Made by a program: the position numbers and the translations under genes. The notes below the pieces were generated by a model. The model worked only from the letters and a program-made list of their open reading frames with translations, searched no databases and was not told the DNA's origin. Positions 55,650 through 64,000 of a stretch of 64,000 nt of DNA are shown in pieces. Source of the DNA: Salipaludibacillus sp. LMS25 (lineage in GTDB: Bacteria; Bacillota; Bacilli; Bacillales; Salisediminibacteriaceae); assembly GCF_024362805.1 (NCBI RefSeq), contig NZ_CP093299.1:1240001-1304000 (forward strand), in the 5' to 3' direction. Position 1 is the first letter of the stretch, and every line of letters begins with the position of its first letter.

Positions 55650-56702
55650 CTATTCAACCATCGGTGACTGAATATAATGCCAAAGCAAGGTGGACGTTTC
55701 TTTAATGGATGAGGTATGGGTCCGTTCATAAGCATGAGAAGAGTCAATCCCCGGTCCTACTAATCCGTGAATAATATCGTGTCCCGCGCGAATAGCAGCA
55801 GAAGCATCTGAATTATAGTATGGGTAAATGTCCAATTTATAAGTCACATTGTTGGCTTTAGCTAATTGGACAAGGTGTTGTCGTAAACCAAGATGATAAG
55901 GACCACTTGCATCCTTCACACAAATTGACACGGTATATTCATCCGTTGTCTGTCCATCTCCTATCGCCCCCATGTCAACTGCTAGATATTCCACTGTTTC
56001 TGGAGGAATATTTGAGTTTCCCCCATAGCCTATTTCTTCATTGTTAGATATTAAAAAATGCGTCGTATATGGTAACTCTATCTTTCCAAGAGACAGACTC
56101 TTTATGAGCTCAAGTAGAATGCCGACACTTGCCTTATCATCAAGATGCCGCGACTTAATAAAGCCATTGTCTAGCACTTGAACGCGAGGATCAAAGGAAA
56201 TAAAGTCCCCCACTTCGATGCCTAATTCCTTTACCTCTTCAGCAGAAGTGACTTTTTCATCAATTCTTACTTCAATATTTTCTGTGTTTCGTTCAGCCTT
56301 TCCAGCATCTTTATAGACATGTACTGACGTTTGATGCATGAGAATCGTACCGTTAAATACTTTACCATTCGAAGAAGTATGGATGGTGCAGTATTCCCCT
56401 TCAATCGCATTTAATCGGAAGCCTCCGATAGGCGTTAATTTAAGACGACCGCTCGGCTTAATTTCCTTTACCATCGCACCTAGTGTATCCACGTGAGCCG
56501 TAAGCATCCGATGTTTCTTATCATCCTTTCCAGGGAGTGTCGCTATAAGCGCCCCTTTATGATTTCGTTTCACATTTATATCGAATTGAGACAAATATTT
56601 TTCAACAAATGCGATAACCTCCTTCGTATTTCCTGATGGACTTGGAATTTTAACTAACTTTTCAATGACATTCACTATTTCATCAACAGACGGTACACCC
56701 AA
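55650..56702 (-). CDS. M42 family metallopeptidase (glutamyl aminopeptidase-like)
   Basis: About 350 residues; cytoplasmic di-zinc aminopeptidase or deblocking peptidase. Metal ligands and catalytic residues: TAHVDTLG, SRHLDDKAS, SNNEEIGYGG, VDMGAIG and SSHAYERTH. The start is TTG at 56702, 9 nt after AGGAG; an in-frame TTG 9 nt upstream abuts that site. No neighbours in operon. Substrate preference cannot be read from sequence; members are also annotated as cellulase M. Confidence 0.9.
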   Translation of the reverse strand: MGVPSVDEIVNVIEKLVKIPSPSGNTKEVIAFVEKYLSQFDINVKRNHKGALIATLPGKDDKKHRMLTAHVDTLGAMVKEIKPSGRLKLTPIGGFRLNAIEGEYCTIHTSSNGKVFNGTILMHQTSVHVYKDAGKAERNTENIEVRIDEKVTSAEEVKELGIEVGDFISFDPRVQVLDNGFIKSRHLDDKASVGILLELIKSLSLGKIELPYTTHFLISNNEEIGYGGNSNIPPETVEYLAVDMGAIGDGQTTDEYTVSICVKDASGPYHLGLRQHLVQLAKANNVTYKLDIYPYYNSDASAAIRAGHDIIHGLVGPGIDSSHAYERTHTSSIKETSTLLWHYIQSPMVE

Positions 56703-56961
56703 TCCTCTCAACTCCTGATTAATTATTTACCTCAAGTGTATCAAACTACTATATGACCTACCACTGAACAGTACTCAGGCGGAAAGGGACATTTATCTTT
56801 ACACTTCCCTTTCAGGCATGAGTACTATGTTAAGACTGTAAAAAGCTTATTCAGCTCTTAAGCAATCTGCAAATTCAAAAGAGGATATTCCTTCAAAAAG
56901 GCGACATTGTGTTAGTATTTTACATATAGCATTGGTAACAAAAAAAGGATGTGAATGATGT

Positions 56962-57714
56962 ATGAGAAAAATTTTTGACTCCCACCTTCATATCATTGAC
57001 CCACGATTTCCGTTAATAAAAAATCAAGATTTTCTTCCTGAGCCTTTTACTTGTCAGGATTATAAGGAGAGAGTTGATGATTTGCAAATTGTTGGCGGAG
57101 CCGTTGTCTCAGGGTCTTTTCAAGGTTTTGACCAAACCTATCTCATTGATGCCCTACAGGCATTAGGAAAAAATTTCGTTGGGGTAACGCAATTACCTTA
57201 TGGCATCTCAGATGAAGACATTCTAGAACTCAATAATGCTGGTGTTAGAGCCCTACGGTTTAATGTTCAACGAAGTGGAAACGACGTCCTATCTAAATTA
57301 AATGATGTGGCAAAGAGGGTATATGAATTAGCCGGCTGGCATGTAGAATTATATATTGATTCTAACTATTTGCCGGAAATAGTCACCACTTTAGAAAGTC
57401 TCCCGGCCGTTTCAATCGATCACTTAGGTTTATCTAAAGAAGGTCTTAAACACCTTTTCTACTTGGTAGATAAAGGGGTAAGAGTTAAGGCAACAGGTTT
57501 TGGTAGAGGGAACCTTGATATTGAGAAGACATTAAAATCCATTTATGCTATCAACCCTGCTGCTCTTATGTTTGGTACTGATTTACCATCCACAAGAGCT
57601 AAACGACCATATGATCATTCTGATATTGAATTAGTTTACAACGCTTTATCAACCTCACAAGCTGAGAACGTTTTATATAAAAATGCATTAGATTGGTATC
57701 TAACAAAAAGATAA
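56962..57714 (+). CDS. Amidohydrolase-2 family TIM-barrel hydrolase
   Basis: 250 residues. The N-terminal metal-binding motif SHLHIID, the VSIDHLG strand and the C-terminal MFGTDLPSTR place it with amidohydrolase-2 (2-pyrone-4,6-dicarboxylate hydrolase-like) proteins. AAGGATG lies upstream of the ATG with a long spacing, and an in-frame stop just upstream leaves this as the only start. Substrate unknown; no catabolic genes lie nearby. Confidence 0.85.
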   Translation: MRKIFDSHLHIIDPRFPLIKNQDFLPEPFTCQDYKERVDDLQIVGGAVVSGSFQGFDQTYLIDALQALGKNFVGVTQLPYGISDEDILELNNAGVRALRFNVQRSGNDVLSKLNDVAKRVYELAGWHVELYIDSNYLPEIVTTLESLPAVSIDHLGLSKEGLKHLFYLVDKGVRVKATGFGRGNLDIEKTLKSIYAINPAALMFGTDLPSTRAKRPYDHSDIELVYNALSTSQAENVLYKNALDWYLTKR

Positions 57715-57755
57715 TGTTTTTTATTACACCCCTTTTAACAGTCTCGTTGGGATAC

Positions 57756-57792
57756 AAAAAACGAGACAAAGAATCTATTGTCTCGTTTTAAA
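57756..57792. terminator. Terminator after the amidohydrolase gene
   Basis: AACGAGACA / TGTCTCGTT with a loop of about 9 nt and A/T runs on both sides. An upstream GTCTCGTT (57741-57748) could form an alternative pairing. Confidence 0.8.
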
Positions 57793-57977
57793 ATGATCAT
57801 TTCGTTTTTAAGTTAACACCTATGTTTTATTCCCTTATAGATCATTTAGTTAAAATGCGATAGTGCCTTAGGAAAAGGATCATACTCGACATAAAACCTA
57901 CCAGCCTATCGAAAATTATGTGTGGAAGGTTACTCCTCCCCCATGTTGACAGCTAGGCAAGATTAGGACCCACTTTT

Positions 57978-58565
57978 TTATGTGATTTTTCCAACGATTT
58001 CACTAACGCTCATTGTACTATCAAGCATAAATTGGCCTGATTTAATCGCTGATTCTAGGTCGTTATTTTCAATATAATCTCTAAAGTCACTGGCATTGCT
58101 TATAATATTCGTCTCTTCAAGGACTTCAGCTATTTCACCTGCACTCATTCCAGAACCAATAACTAAATACAGCCGATGTACATCGTCATCATCACTCGAT
58201 GAAGCTTCATCTGCTTCACCTTCATCGGCCTCATCTTCCTCAGACCCATTCTCCTCTTGCAAGTCAGCCAGTTCTTCTTCTAACTCAGATAAGCGGTCTA
58301 TATCAGCTTGAAGCTCTTCAAATTTATTTGAAGTTATGGCGACTAAATCGTTTTCTTCAATGTATTGAAGCATATCTTGTTCAGTCACAAGGACTTCAGA
58401 CTCATCTACTTCTTGTGATGCTTCTTTAGCTGTCTCCTTCTCAGTCCCTTTCCCTTCATCTGTTGCCGCTTCACTATTATCATCGGCAAAGATGATAAAA
58501 GGAGCTAAAGCGATTGTTGCAATGAGAAGACCTACTGCCGTACTTCGTAATTTGCTTCTTGTCAT
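57978..58565 (-). CDS. Membrane-anchored protein with MltG/YceG-like C-terminal domain
   Basis: 195 residues. Membrane segment about 10-28; acidic Glu/Ser/Asp-rich linker with a coiled-coil part (FEELQADIDRLSELEEELADLQEE); C-terminal about 60 residues (VIGSGMSAGEIAEVLEETNII...IKSGQFMLDSTMSVSEIVGKIT) resembling the LysM-like N-terminal part of the endolytic transglycosylase MltG. The catalytic domain of MltG is absent, so it may bind envelope partners rather than cut. The ATG at 58565 lies 1 nt after the upstream gene's stop with GAGGT in reach; a GTG 15 nt further up overlaps that gene. Function inferred only broadly. Confidence 0.8.
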   Translation of the reverse strand: MTRSKLRSTAVGLLIATIALAPFIIFADDNSEAATDEGKGTEKETAKEASQEVDESEVLVTEQDMLQYIEENDLVAITSNKFEELQADIDRLSELEEELADLQEENGSEEDEADEGEADEASSSDDDDVHRLYLVIGSGMSAGEIAEVLEETNIISNASDFRDYIENNDLESAIKSGQFMLDSTMSVSEIVGKIT

Positions 58566-58566
58566 C

Positions 58567-58926
58567 CTATACGACCTCACTTTTCTCTTCTTCTACCATG
58601 ACCTTTTCTACTTCTTCTAACGACATGTCGACAGCTTTAGCAATCTCTTCAATATCGTGGCCTTCAGCTGATAGACTTTCAATTTGTTTCTTGACCGCAT
58701 CAGTATCCTGAACAACGTGATTAAGAACTTTCTTATGTTTGTCTTCCTGAACCACTTTTTCAAGCTGTTTCAGTTTAGTATCTAATTGTTCCATTTCCTT
58801 CATGAGACTAATAGAAAAGTTTTCGATTTTTTGATCTACTTCAGGGTGTGAATCTTCCTTATAAAACGACATAATTAATAATATTATCGCCACCACTATT
58901 AAAGCTACAATGATAAATGTAGTCAT
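58567..58926 (-). CDS. SwrB/YlxL-like (DUF6115) small membrane protein
   Basis: 119 residues: one N-terminal membrane segment (about 3-20), a helical coiled-coil middle (IENFSISLMKEMEQLDTKLKQLEKVV) and a C-terminal helix-turn-helix-like part (GHDIEEIAKAVDMSLEEVEKVM), the layout of SwrB/YlxL-type proteins that promote flagellar assembly in Bacillus. Here it is outside a flagellar operon and coupled to the MltG-like gene (1 nt gap), so the role may be different. The ATG follows AGGAGGGG. Confidence 0.75.
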   Translation of the reverse strand: MTTFIIVALIVVAIILLIMSFYKEDSHPEVDQKIENFSISLMKEMEQLDTKLKQLEKVVQEDKHKKVLNHVVQDTDAVKKQIESLSAEGHDIEEIAKAVDMSLEEVEKVMVEEEKSEVV

Positions 58927-59009
58927 TTTTTCCCCTCCTTAAATAATTAAACGACATATTCTATTATTTTATACCATAAAATGACCAGCAAAAGTACCAT
59001 CTTACAAAA

Positions 59010-59055
59010 AATAAGCGGTTACTCCTCCATCAGAGGTCATGCAACCGCTCTTATT
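59010..59055 (-). terminator. Terminator after the 210-residue membrane protein gene
   Basis: AATAAGCGGTT and AACCGCTCTTATT arms, long loop, T-rich minus strand end. Confidence 0.7.
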
Positions 59056-59102
59056 GTCCTATATAACTAAGTCTATTGTCTATAACCTAAGTGTGTGTAA
59101 AA

Positions 59103-59735
59103 TTAAGAAAAAGTACGATAATTTTTCATGGAAGTCCCGCTGTCACTACTTTCGGAGATTTTTAACTGAAGACGTTCCTCAAACAAATTAGCGTCTTCCG
59201 GAGAAATTAGCAGTGTCTCATAGGCCATATGTATCAAAATACCTTCGTCGATCGTCGTCGAAAAAACAAAAAGAGTCGGATATTCTTGACTGGTGCCTGA
59301 ACTTAATCGCGGTGTCACCCAATATTTGCGGCCAAATAGCTGGACATTTTTCATGTTCGTCAGTGGGTCCCTCAATTTGCCAACCCGCTGCATGTCTCGA
59401 TAAGGAAATAACTTCAGCTTTTTATTATTAAAATAAATGGCAAGTCCTTCACCCTCAAGTACGTACCGCATTCTCCCATCAAATCGCTGATTCCATCCTA
59501 AATAAAAACTCCAATTCCATGACGTAGAGAATAAAATAAGAAAAAACAACCATACAAAGACAATGGGAAAGTCTAACACTGTGTACTGTGGATGACTAAT
59601 GAGGAAGATAAACGTTCCGAAAACCCCTAAAGCAAAAATCCGTTCAAACCGTGTCATAAACACATGTTGTTTATGGTAGCGTTTAGACTGTTTCTTCCTT
59701 GAAACAGCCTTAAAACTGTGTTTTTCGTTAACCAT
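59103..59735 (-). CDS. Hypothetical membrane protein with YcxB-like layout
   Basis: 210 residues. Basic N-terminus (1-30), two adjacent membrane segments (about 31-49 and 53-75), then a roughly 120-residue soluble beta-rich domain (RYVLEGEGLAIYFNNKKLKLFPYRDMQRVGKL) resembling PH-like domains attached to bacterial membrane proteins. Family not firmly recognised. The ATG follows AAAGGGGT. Own terminator; no operon partners. Confidence 0.75.
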   Translation of the reverse strand: MVNEKHSFKAVSRKKQSKRYHKQHVFMTRFERIFALGVFGTFIFLISHPQYTVLDFPIVFVWLFFLILFSTSWNWSFYLGWNQRFDGRMRYVLEGEGLAIYFNNKKLKLFPYRDMQRVGKLRDPLTNMKNVQLFGRKYWVTPRLSSGTSQEYPTLFVFSTTIDEGILIHMAYETLLISPEDANLFEERLQLKISESSDSGTSMKNYRTFS

Positions 59736-60327
59736 ACATAACCCCTTTCCGCATTTTAATGTTACCTAATTATACCATAATTTATAGAGGTTTATGATTA
59801 AGTTAGACATATAGTTGACGCGATTTTTTATAAGGTTGAAGTCAGATTGACGCATAATAAAGACTACTAAGAATGCGGGGGTGATGTGTTGCAAGTAAAA
59901 CGTATGCACAAAGGTTAACCTAGTAAGCTAAATGACTGTTTCTTTGAATTTAAAGAAACACGTTCTCACTTTACCCAACTAAGTTTCCTTATCATTCACA
60001 TATGGTGAACCTGCGGCTCTGGTTTCATTCAATTTCTCGAAATCCACCCATGATTAGTTAACTTACACCCTTATTCACGGCTACCTCTTACCCTTCCAGA
60101 TAAAGCAACTCCCTTTCAGTTTCTTATTTCCCATCGATCGAGAGACTCATTCCCGATTTTCACATAAAACCCCCCTTCAATCAGTGGGAGTTTTCCTTCA
60201 TCCCCACTGATTGTTCGTTTAACTTATGGGACCTTTAGGGGCCGTTTATCCCCCACCTAAGCTTTTCGACCTTCTTAAGTTTTGAGGTGAGGGTTTTACT
60301 GCCCCTTAAGAGTGGGGTAAAATAAGA
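59736..60327. other. Intergenic region with type A copy 12
   Basis: Contains the repeat at 60166-60321; otherwise no feature recognised. Confidence 0.65.
60166..60321 (+). repeat. Type A structured repeat, copy 12
   Basis: Left flank ATAAAACCCCCCTTCAATCAG (no AAAGCTAAGCTT), hairpins intact, ends GAGTGGGGTAAA, 6 nt beyond the stop codon of the minus-strand protease gene. Confidence 0.92.
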
Positions 60328-61182
60328 TTAATTAGATATAATATCATCGATAATGTGTCCAATTTTATAAAGAGGAACACTGTACCCAATTGATGGGTTA
60401 TTTACATTTTTTGCTGCATTAATGCCGATGATTGTTTCAGCATTTTTCGATAGGAGCGGCCCGCCGCTTATGCCTTCCTGAATGCTAGCCGTCATTTCAT
60501 ACATATCTTCATAGATGTAAGTCCCAATCACCAAATCTCTCTCCGAATGAGTGATCTCACCACTTGCAGCAGAATTACTAACACCGTTAGGGCTTCCTAA
60601 AGCGATCACTTCTTCACCAGCGAAAAAAACGTTTTCCTTATCCAACGGAAAAGGGGCAATCCCTTCTAATTCTTCTACATATAATACTGCCACATCCATA
60701 TACTCGGAAAACCCTTCCACCACCGCCACATATTCATTACCCTCATTTGTAGTTAGCAACGCCGTCGAATGCCCATCAACAACATGGGCACTTGTTACCA
60801 CAAACCCTTGTTCATTATAGAGAAACCCTGATCCCTGTTCATCTTGCGTGACGACCGTATACACACATTTTTGTGCTTCTGCAATCATTTCTGACAAGTC
60901 TCGTGATACTTCTCGTTCTTTAACACTATATGGAATTGGGAACGTGAGCTCTTCTCTCGTTTTTTCACGCTCATATAAAAATGTGGAGGTGACGTCATCA
61001 GCAGTCAACCATTGAGAAGTAGCCAATAACGTAAAAAAAACTGCTCCAATTCCAAGTAACACACACACACTTATAATAAGATAGATATGCTTACGACCTG
61101 GCCGAGACTTAGCCTTAGCGTGACATGTTGGACAGTTTGTATCTGTAAGCATGAGTTCTTCTCCGCATCTATGACAAAACAT
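60328..61182 (-). CDS. Zinc-ribbon, membrane-anchored HtrA-like serine protease
   Basis: 284 residues. N-terminal zinc ribbon (CHRC...CPTC, residues 3-20) in the cytoplasm, membrane segment about 33-54, then an extracellular trypsin-like S1C domain with His133 (TSAHVVDG), Asp163 (MDVAVLYVEE) and Ser239 (GISGGPLL). No PDZ domain, unlike HtrA/DegP, so substrate recognition must differ. The fusion of a cytoplasmic zinc ribbon to an outside protease suggests signalling or tethering, which is an inference. Monocistronic, upstream of and divergent from htpG. Type A copy 12 follows the stop codon at once. Confidence 0.88.
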   Translation of the reverse strand: MFCHRCGEELMLTDTNCPTCHAKAKSRPGRKHIYLIISVCVLLGIGAVFFTLLATSQWLTADDVTSTFLYEREKTREELTFPIPYSVKEREVSRDLSEMIAEAQKCVYTVVTQDEQGSGFLYNEQGFVVTSAHVVDGHSTALLTTNEGNEYVAVVEGFSEYMDVAVLYVEELEGIAPFPLDKENVFFAGEEVIALGSPNGVSNSAASGEITHSERDLVIGTYIYEDMYEMTASIQEGISGGPLLSKNAETIIGINAAKNVNNPSIGYSVPLYKIGHIIDDIISN

Positions 61183-61316
61183 CTTCTGTACCTCTCTTTA
61201 GCTGAAAATAATATAACTACATTATACATTATTTATTGGCTCGGTCATTTGAAAGTCGCCACTACACATCACACCACTCTTTTTCCAATTTAGTGATAGA
61301 TTCGGAGCTGATAATA

Positions 61317-61344
61317 TTGACAAGTCCATTTTTTTAAGTACAAT
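61317..61344 (+). promoter_or_regulatory. Sigma-A promoter of htpG
   Basis: TTGACA (61317-61322), 16-nt spacer, TACAAT (61339-61344). Confidence 0.8.
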
Positions 61345-61354
61345 AAAAATTAAA

Positions 61355-61381
61355 TTAGCACTCTTCACCAACGAGTGCTAA
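61355..61381 (+). promoter_or_regulatory. CIRCE element (HrcA operator)
   Basis: Perfect TTAGCACTC-N9-GAGTGCTAA, beginning about 10 nt after the -10 of htpG. CIRCE is the HrcA binding site, normally found before groESL and dnaK operons. Confidence 0.97.
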
Positions 61382-61446
61382 TAGTGAGGATAATCCTATA
61401 GATGAAATTTTTGTAATTTCAAACGACATATAAAGGAGACATGATG

Positions 61447-63333
61447 ATGGTAAAGAAAGAATTTAAAGCAGAGTCAAGACGCCTCCTGCAAATGATGGTT
61501 AATTCCATCTACTCACAGAAAGAGATTTTTATTCGGGAATTAATTTCTAATGCAAGTGATGCGATTGACAAAATGTATTATAAGGCATTAACGGATGAGT
61601 CAGTTGCATTCGACAAAGACAATTTTTACATTAAACTTACAGCAAACAAGAATGAACGTACCTTAACGATTGAGGATACTGGAATCGGGATGACGAAAGA
61701 TGAACTTGAAAAAAACCTTGGAACCATCGCAGAAAGTGGCTCATTCGCATTTAAGAAGGAAAACGACATGAAAGATGGGCACGACATTATCGGGCAGTTT
61801 GGTGTAGGCTTTTACTCTGCCTTTATGGTGGCTGATTCTGTCACAGTCTTAACAAAAGCCTTCGGTGAAGAAACTGCTTTCATTTGGGAATCTGATGGTG
61901 TTGATGGTTATACAATTGAGGAAGCAGAAAAGTCTCAAACAGGGACAACGATTACGATTAAATTGAAAGAAAATGCTGATGAGGAAAACTATGATCAGTT
62001 CCTTGAAGAATATGAACTAAAGTCCATTGTAAAAAAATACTCTGACTTTATTCGTTACCCAATAAAAATGGATGTCACTGTCCATAAGCCCATTGAAGAC
62101 AGCGAAGATAATGAAACAGAAGAAGTTTTAGAAGAGCAAACGATTAACAGCATGGTACCGATTTGGCGCAAAAATAAATCGGAACTTACAGATGATGATT
62201 ACAACAATTTTTATCAAGAAAAACGTTACGGTTTCGATAAACCACTGACGCATATTCATATTAGTGTGGACGGCACAATTCGTTATAATGCCATTTTATT
62301 TATTCCGGAAACGATGCCTTTCGATTATTATTCAAAGGAATTCGAAAAAGGACTTGAGCTTTATTCCAGCGGTGTTATGATTATGGAAAAATGCTCTGAG
62401 CTACTTCCTGATTACTTCAGTTTCGTTAAAGGAATGGTTGATTCAGAAGACCTTTCATTAAATATTTCAAGGGAAATTCTCCAGCATGACAGACAACTGA
62501 AAACGATCGCTAAAAATATTAAATCCAAAATAAAATCACAACTTAAGACACTTATGAAAAATGATCGAGAAAAGTATGAGACATTTTACAATGCCTTTGG
62601 TCGTCAGCTCAAATACGGTGTTTACAGTGATTTTGGTGCTAACAAAGATGACTTGCAAGATTTACTTATGTTCTATTCATCTACGAAAAAAGGGCTTGTA
62701 TCTCTTTCTGATTATGTTGAGCGTATGCCTGAGGACCAAAAATTTATCTATTATGCCACAGGGGAATCCTACGACCGAATAGAAAAGTTACCACAAACTG
62801 AAATGGTTGCTGATAAAGGCTACGAAATCCTTTACTTCACTGAAGATGTAGATGAGTTTGCGATTAAAATGCTGCGTGACTATAATGAAAAAGAATTTAA
62901 GAATGTGTCTAGCGGGGACTTAGGACTTGATACTGATGAGGAGACAAAAGAAGCTGAAGACAGTACACCAGCTGAACATAAGGAACTGTTTGATGAGATG
63001 AGAACAGTACTAGGAAATAAGGTTAGTGATGTGCGAATCTCTAAGCGTCTTAAATCCCATCCTGTTTGTTTAACAACTGAAGGGGAAGTTACCATTGAAA
63101 TGGAAAAAGTCCTTCAAGCAATGCCAGATAACCAAAACGTCCAAGCAGAAAAAATCTTAGAAATAAATGCAAACCACGGTATTTTTAATGCGTTAGAACA
63201 TGCTTTAAAGAACGACAAAGAAAAGTTAAAGCTATACACAAACGTCCTGTATAACCAAGCTCGTCTCATAGAAGGACTTCCTGTTGAGGATCCTGTTGAG
63301 TTCACTAACGATATATGCAAAATTATGGCTTAA
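61447..63333 (+). CDS. htpG: Molecular chaperone HtpG (Hsp90)
   Basis: 628-residue ATP-dependent chaperone. N-terminal ATPase domain (about 1-230) with [14 protein letters not shown], the DTGIGMT motif and [13 protein letters not shown]; middle domain about 235-500 with the [12 protein letters not shown] segment; C-terminal dimerisation domain to the end. Three ATGs stand in a row (61441, 61444, 61447); the third is chosen for its 8-nt spacing to AGGAG and the usual N-terminus, [10 protein letters not shown]. Controlled by a perfect CIRCE, so by HrcA. Monocistronic with a strong terminator. Confidence 0.97.
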   Translation: MVKKEFKAESRRLLQMMVNSIYSQKEIFIRELISNASDAIDKMYYKALTDESVAFDKDNFYIKLTANKNERTLTIEDTGIGMTKDELEKNLGTIAESGSFAFKKENDMKDGHDIIGQFGVGFYSAFMVADSVTVLTKAFGEETAFIWESDGVDGYTIEEAEKSQTGTTITIKLKENADEENYDQFLEEYELKSIVKKYSDFIRYPIKMDVTVHKPIEDSEDNETEEVLEEQTINSMVPIWRKNKSELTDDDYNNFYQEKRYGFDKPLTHIHISVDGTIRYNAILFIPETMPFDYYSKEFEKGLELYSSGVMIMEKCSELLPDYFSFVKGMVDSEDLSLNISREILQHDRQLKTIAKNIKSKIKSQLKTLMKNDREKYETFYNAFGRQLKYGVYSDFGANKDDLQDLLMFYSSTKKGLVSLSDYVERMPEDQKFIYYATGESYDRIEKLPQTEMVADKGYEILYFTEDVDEFAIKMLRDYNEKEFKNVSSGDLGLDTDEETKEAEDSTPAEHKELFDEMRTVLGNKVSDVRISKRLKSHPVCLTTEGEVTIEMEKVLQAMPDNQNVQAEKILEINANHGIFNALEHALKNDKEKLKLYTNVLYNQARLIEGLPVEDPVEFTNDICKIMA

Positions 63334-63347
63334 ATAGTCATTTTACA

Positions 63348-63376
63348 GTCAGCCTATAGGAGGCTGGCTTTTTTTT
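63348..63376 (+). terminator. Terminator of htpG
   Basis: GTCAGCCT / AGGCTGGC stem with a short loop and a run of T, 15 nt after the stop codon. Confidence 0.9.
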
Positions 63377-63406
63377 ACTACATAAAGTTAACAAAACAGT
63401 ATAAAA

Positions 63407-63436
63407 ATGAGCTCGCATAACATTATCCGAGCTCAT
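63407..63436. terminator. Terminator of the Spo0E-like gene
   Basis: ATGAGCTCG / CGAGCTCAT around a 12-nt loop, with TTTTT on the minus strand. Confidence 0.85.
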
Positions 63437-63467
63437 CTTTTATTCAATATTGACTGACAAGAGTCGA

Positions 63468-63635
63468 TTAATACGCTGGAGAGGGTTGTTGTTTTTTGGC
63501 TAATTGCATCCTCTGATAAGCGATAATCATATCATCAAGCTCTTGGCTACATTTTATAGTAGGCGTAGAGTTAAGCCCATTCTTTACAGCTAGTTCTAAA
63601 AGTTCTTTACGTTTTTTAAAGATGGCATCTGACAT
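63468..63635 (-). CDS. Spo0E-family aspartyl-phosphate phosphatase
   Basis: 55 residues, the normal size of the family. Two helices with the signature SQELDDMIIAYQR (SxELD), needed to dephosphorylate Spo0A-P and so delay sporulation. The ATG at 63635 follows GAGGGGAT; the frame extends 14 codons upstream without a site. The role as Spo0A phosphatase follows from the family; some members act on other response regulators. Confidence 0.88.
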   Translation of the reverse strand: MSDAIFKKRKELLELAVKNGLNSTPTIKCSQELDDMIIAYQRMQLAKKQQPSPAY

Positions 63636-63677
63636 AAGTAATCCCCTCTTAATTTTCTTAGATAGATTATAACACAC

Positions 63678-64000
63678 GAACCCCTAATTTTAGAAATAAA
63701 ATAAATTTATGACATAAGATCTCATTATGCGTGTTTTTTTGCAGCGTCTCGTTCAAAGTTAACGATTACGAATTTCTTTCTTAAAATGTTCTTACACTTT
63801 TTAGGCTCAAAAATATTTCTTTTGATCCAATTTCATCACTTGTAAAAAACGACTAATACATGGCTTCCGCTACAAATGAACGCTTTCTCGAAGTTCATCT
63901 TTTACTGCAGTCCTTTTTAAAAACACTCATTTGATACAGACTATTTAGTGTCGTTCGTTTATTCGTGTTGAAATTTAAATTGTGATAGTCCGTCACTCTA
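63678..64000. other. Right-end intergenic stretch
   Basis: No gene, repeat or hairpin recognised in the last 320 bases. Confidence 0.55.

Noticed and set aside
973..60321. Type A repeats considered as a CRISPR array, riboswitches or ordinary rho-independent terminators
   Set aside because: Copies are scattered kilobases apart with no spacers, lie mostly after genes rather than before them, and lack a T run after the stem.

Overview
The window looks like chromosome from a low-GC Gram-positive rod of the Bacillaceae. Evidence is the strong AGGAGG-type ribosome binding sites, a Rap/Phr pair, a Spo0E-family phosphatase, a CIRCE element and a Bpr-like secreted protease. Many exported proteins are rich in Asp/Glu, and there are several sodium-coupled symporters. 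This fits a halophilic or alkaliphilic genus such as Salipaludibacillus/Evansella/Alkalihalobacillus; the genus is an inference. About five in six genes lie on the minus strand. No phage, CRISPR array, rRNA or tRNA was seen.

Layout. Positions 1-15153 hold an alpha-galactoside (raffinose-family sugar) utilisation cluster: two ABC importers (lipoprotein plus two permeases each, no ATPase), GH36 alpha-galactosidase, fructokinase, sucrose phosphorylase, LacI- and AraC-type regulators, and a divergent GH4 alpha-galactosidase. Together these would import the sugar, release galactose and sucrose, phosphorolyse sucrose and phosphorylate fructose. Next come a chemoreceptor (15.3-16.9 kb), a 1476-residue bacillopeptidase F-like protease (17.5-21.9 kb), a HesB-like protein behind two Rex/Fnr-like boxes (23.7-24.1 kb), a PBP2a/PBP3-like lipoprotein transpeptidase (24.6-26.6 kb), VanZ, a large secreted nuclease (29.2-32.2 kb), a BMP/Med-like protein with a histidine kinase (33.0-35.8 kb) and PutP (36.4-37.9 kb). 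Positions 38.1-41.6 kb carry two cell-cell signalling modules: a PlcR-like XRE/TPR regulator with a divergent 42-residue exported peptide, and a Rap protein overlapped by a 49-residue Phr-like peptide, with a decayed transposase between. Then follow PanF/YhdT, PEP carboxylase, a P-type ATPase, a PAS-GGDEF-EAL protein, an M42 peptidase, an amidohydrolase, small envelope proteins, an HtrA-like protease with a zinc ribbon, CIRCE-controlled htpG and a Spo0E-like protein.

The strongest unexplained signal is a family of structured intergenic repeats. Type A is about 155 bp, with 12 full copies and one internally deleted copy. Type B is a related element with 5 copies. Each is a small hairpin followed by a long nested hairpin. 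Twelve of 13 type A copies share one orientation, and several begin 4-6 nt beyond a stop codon. I do not recognise the family as a named element.
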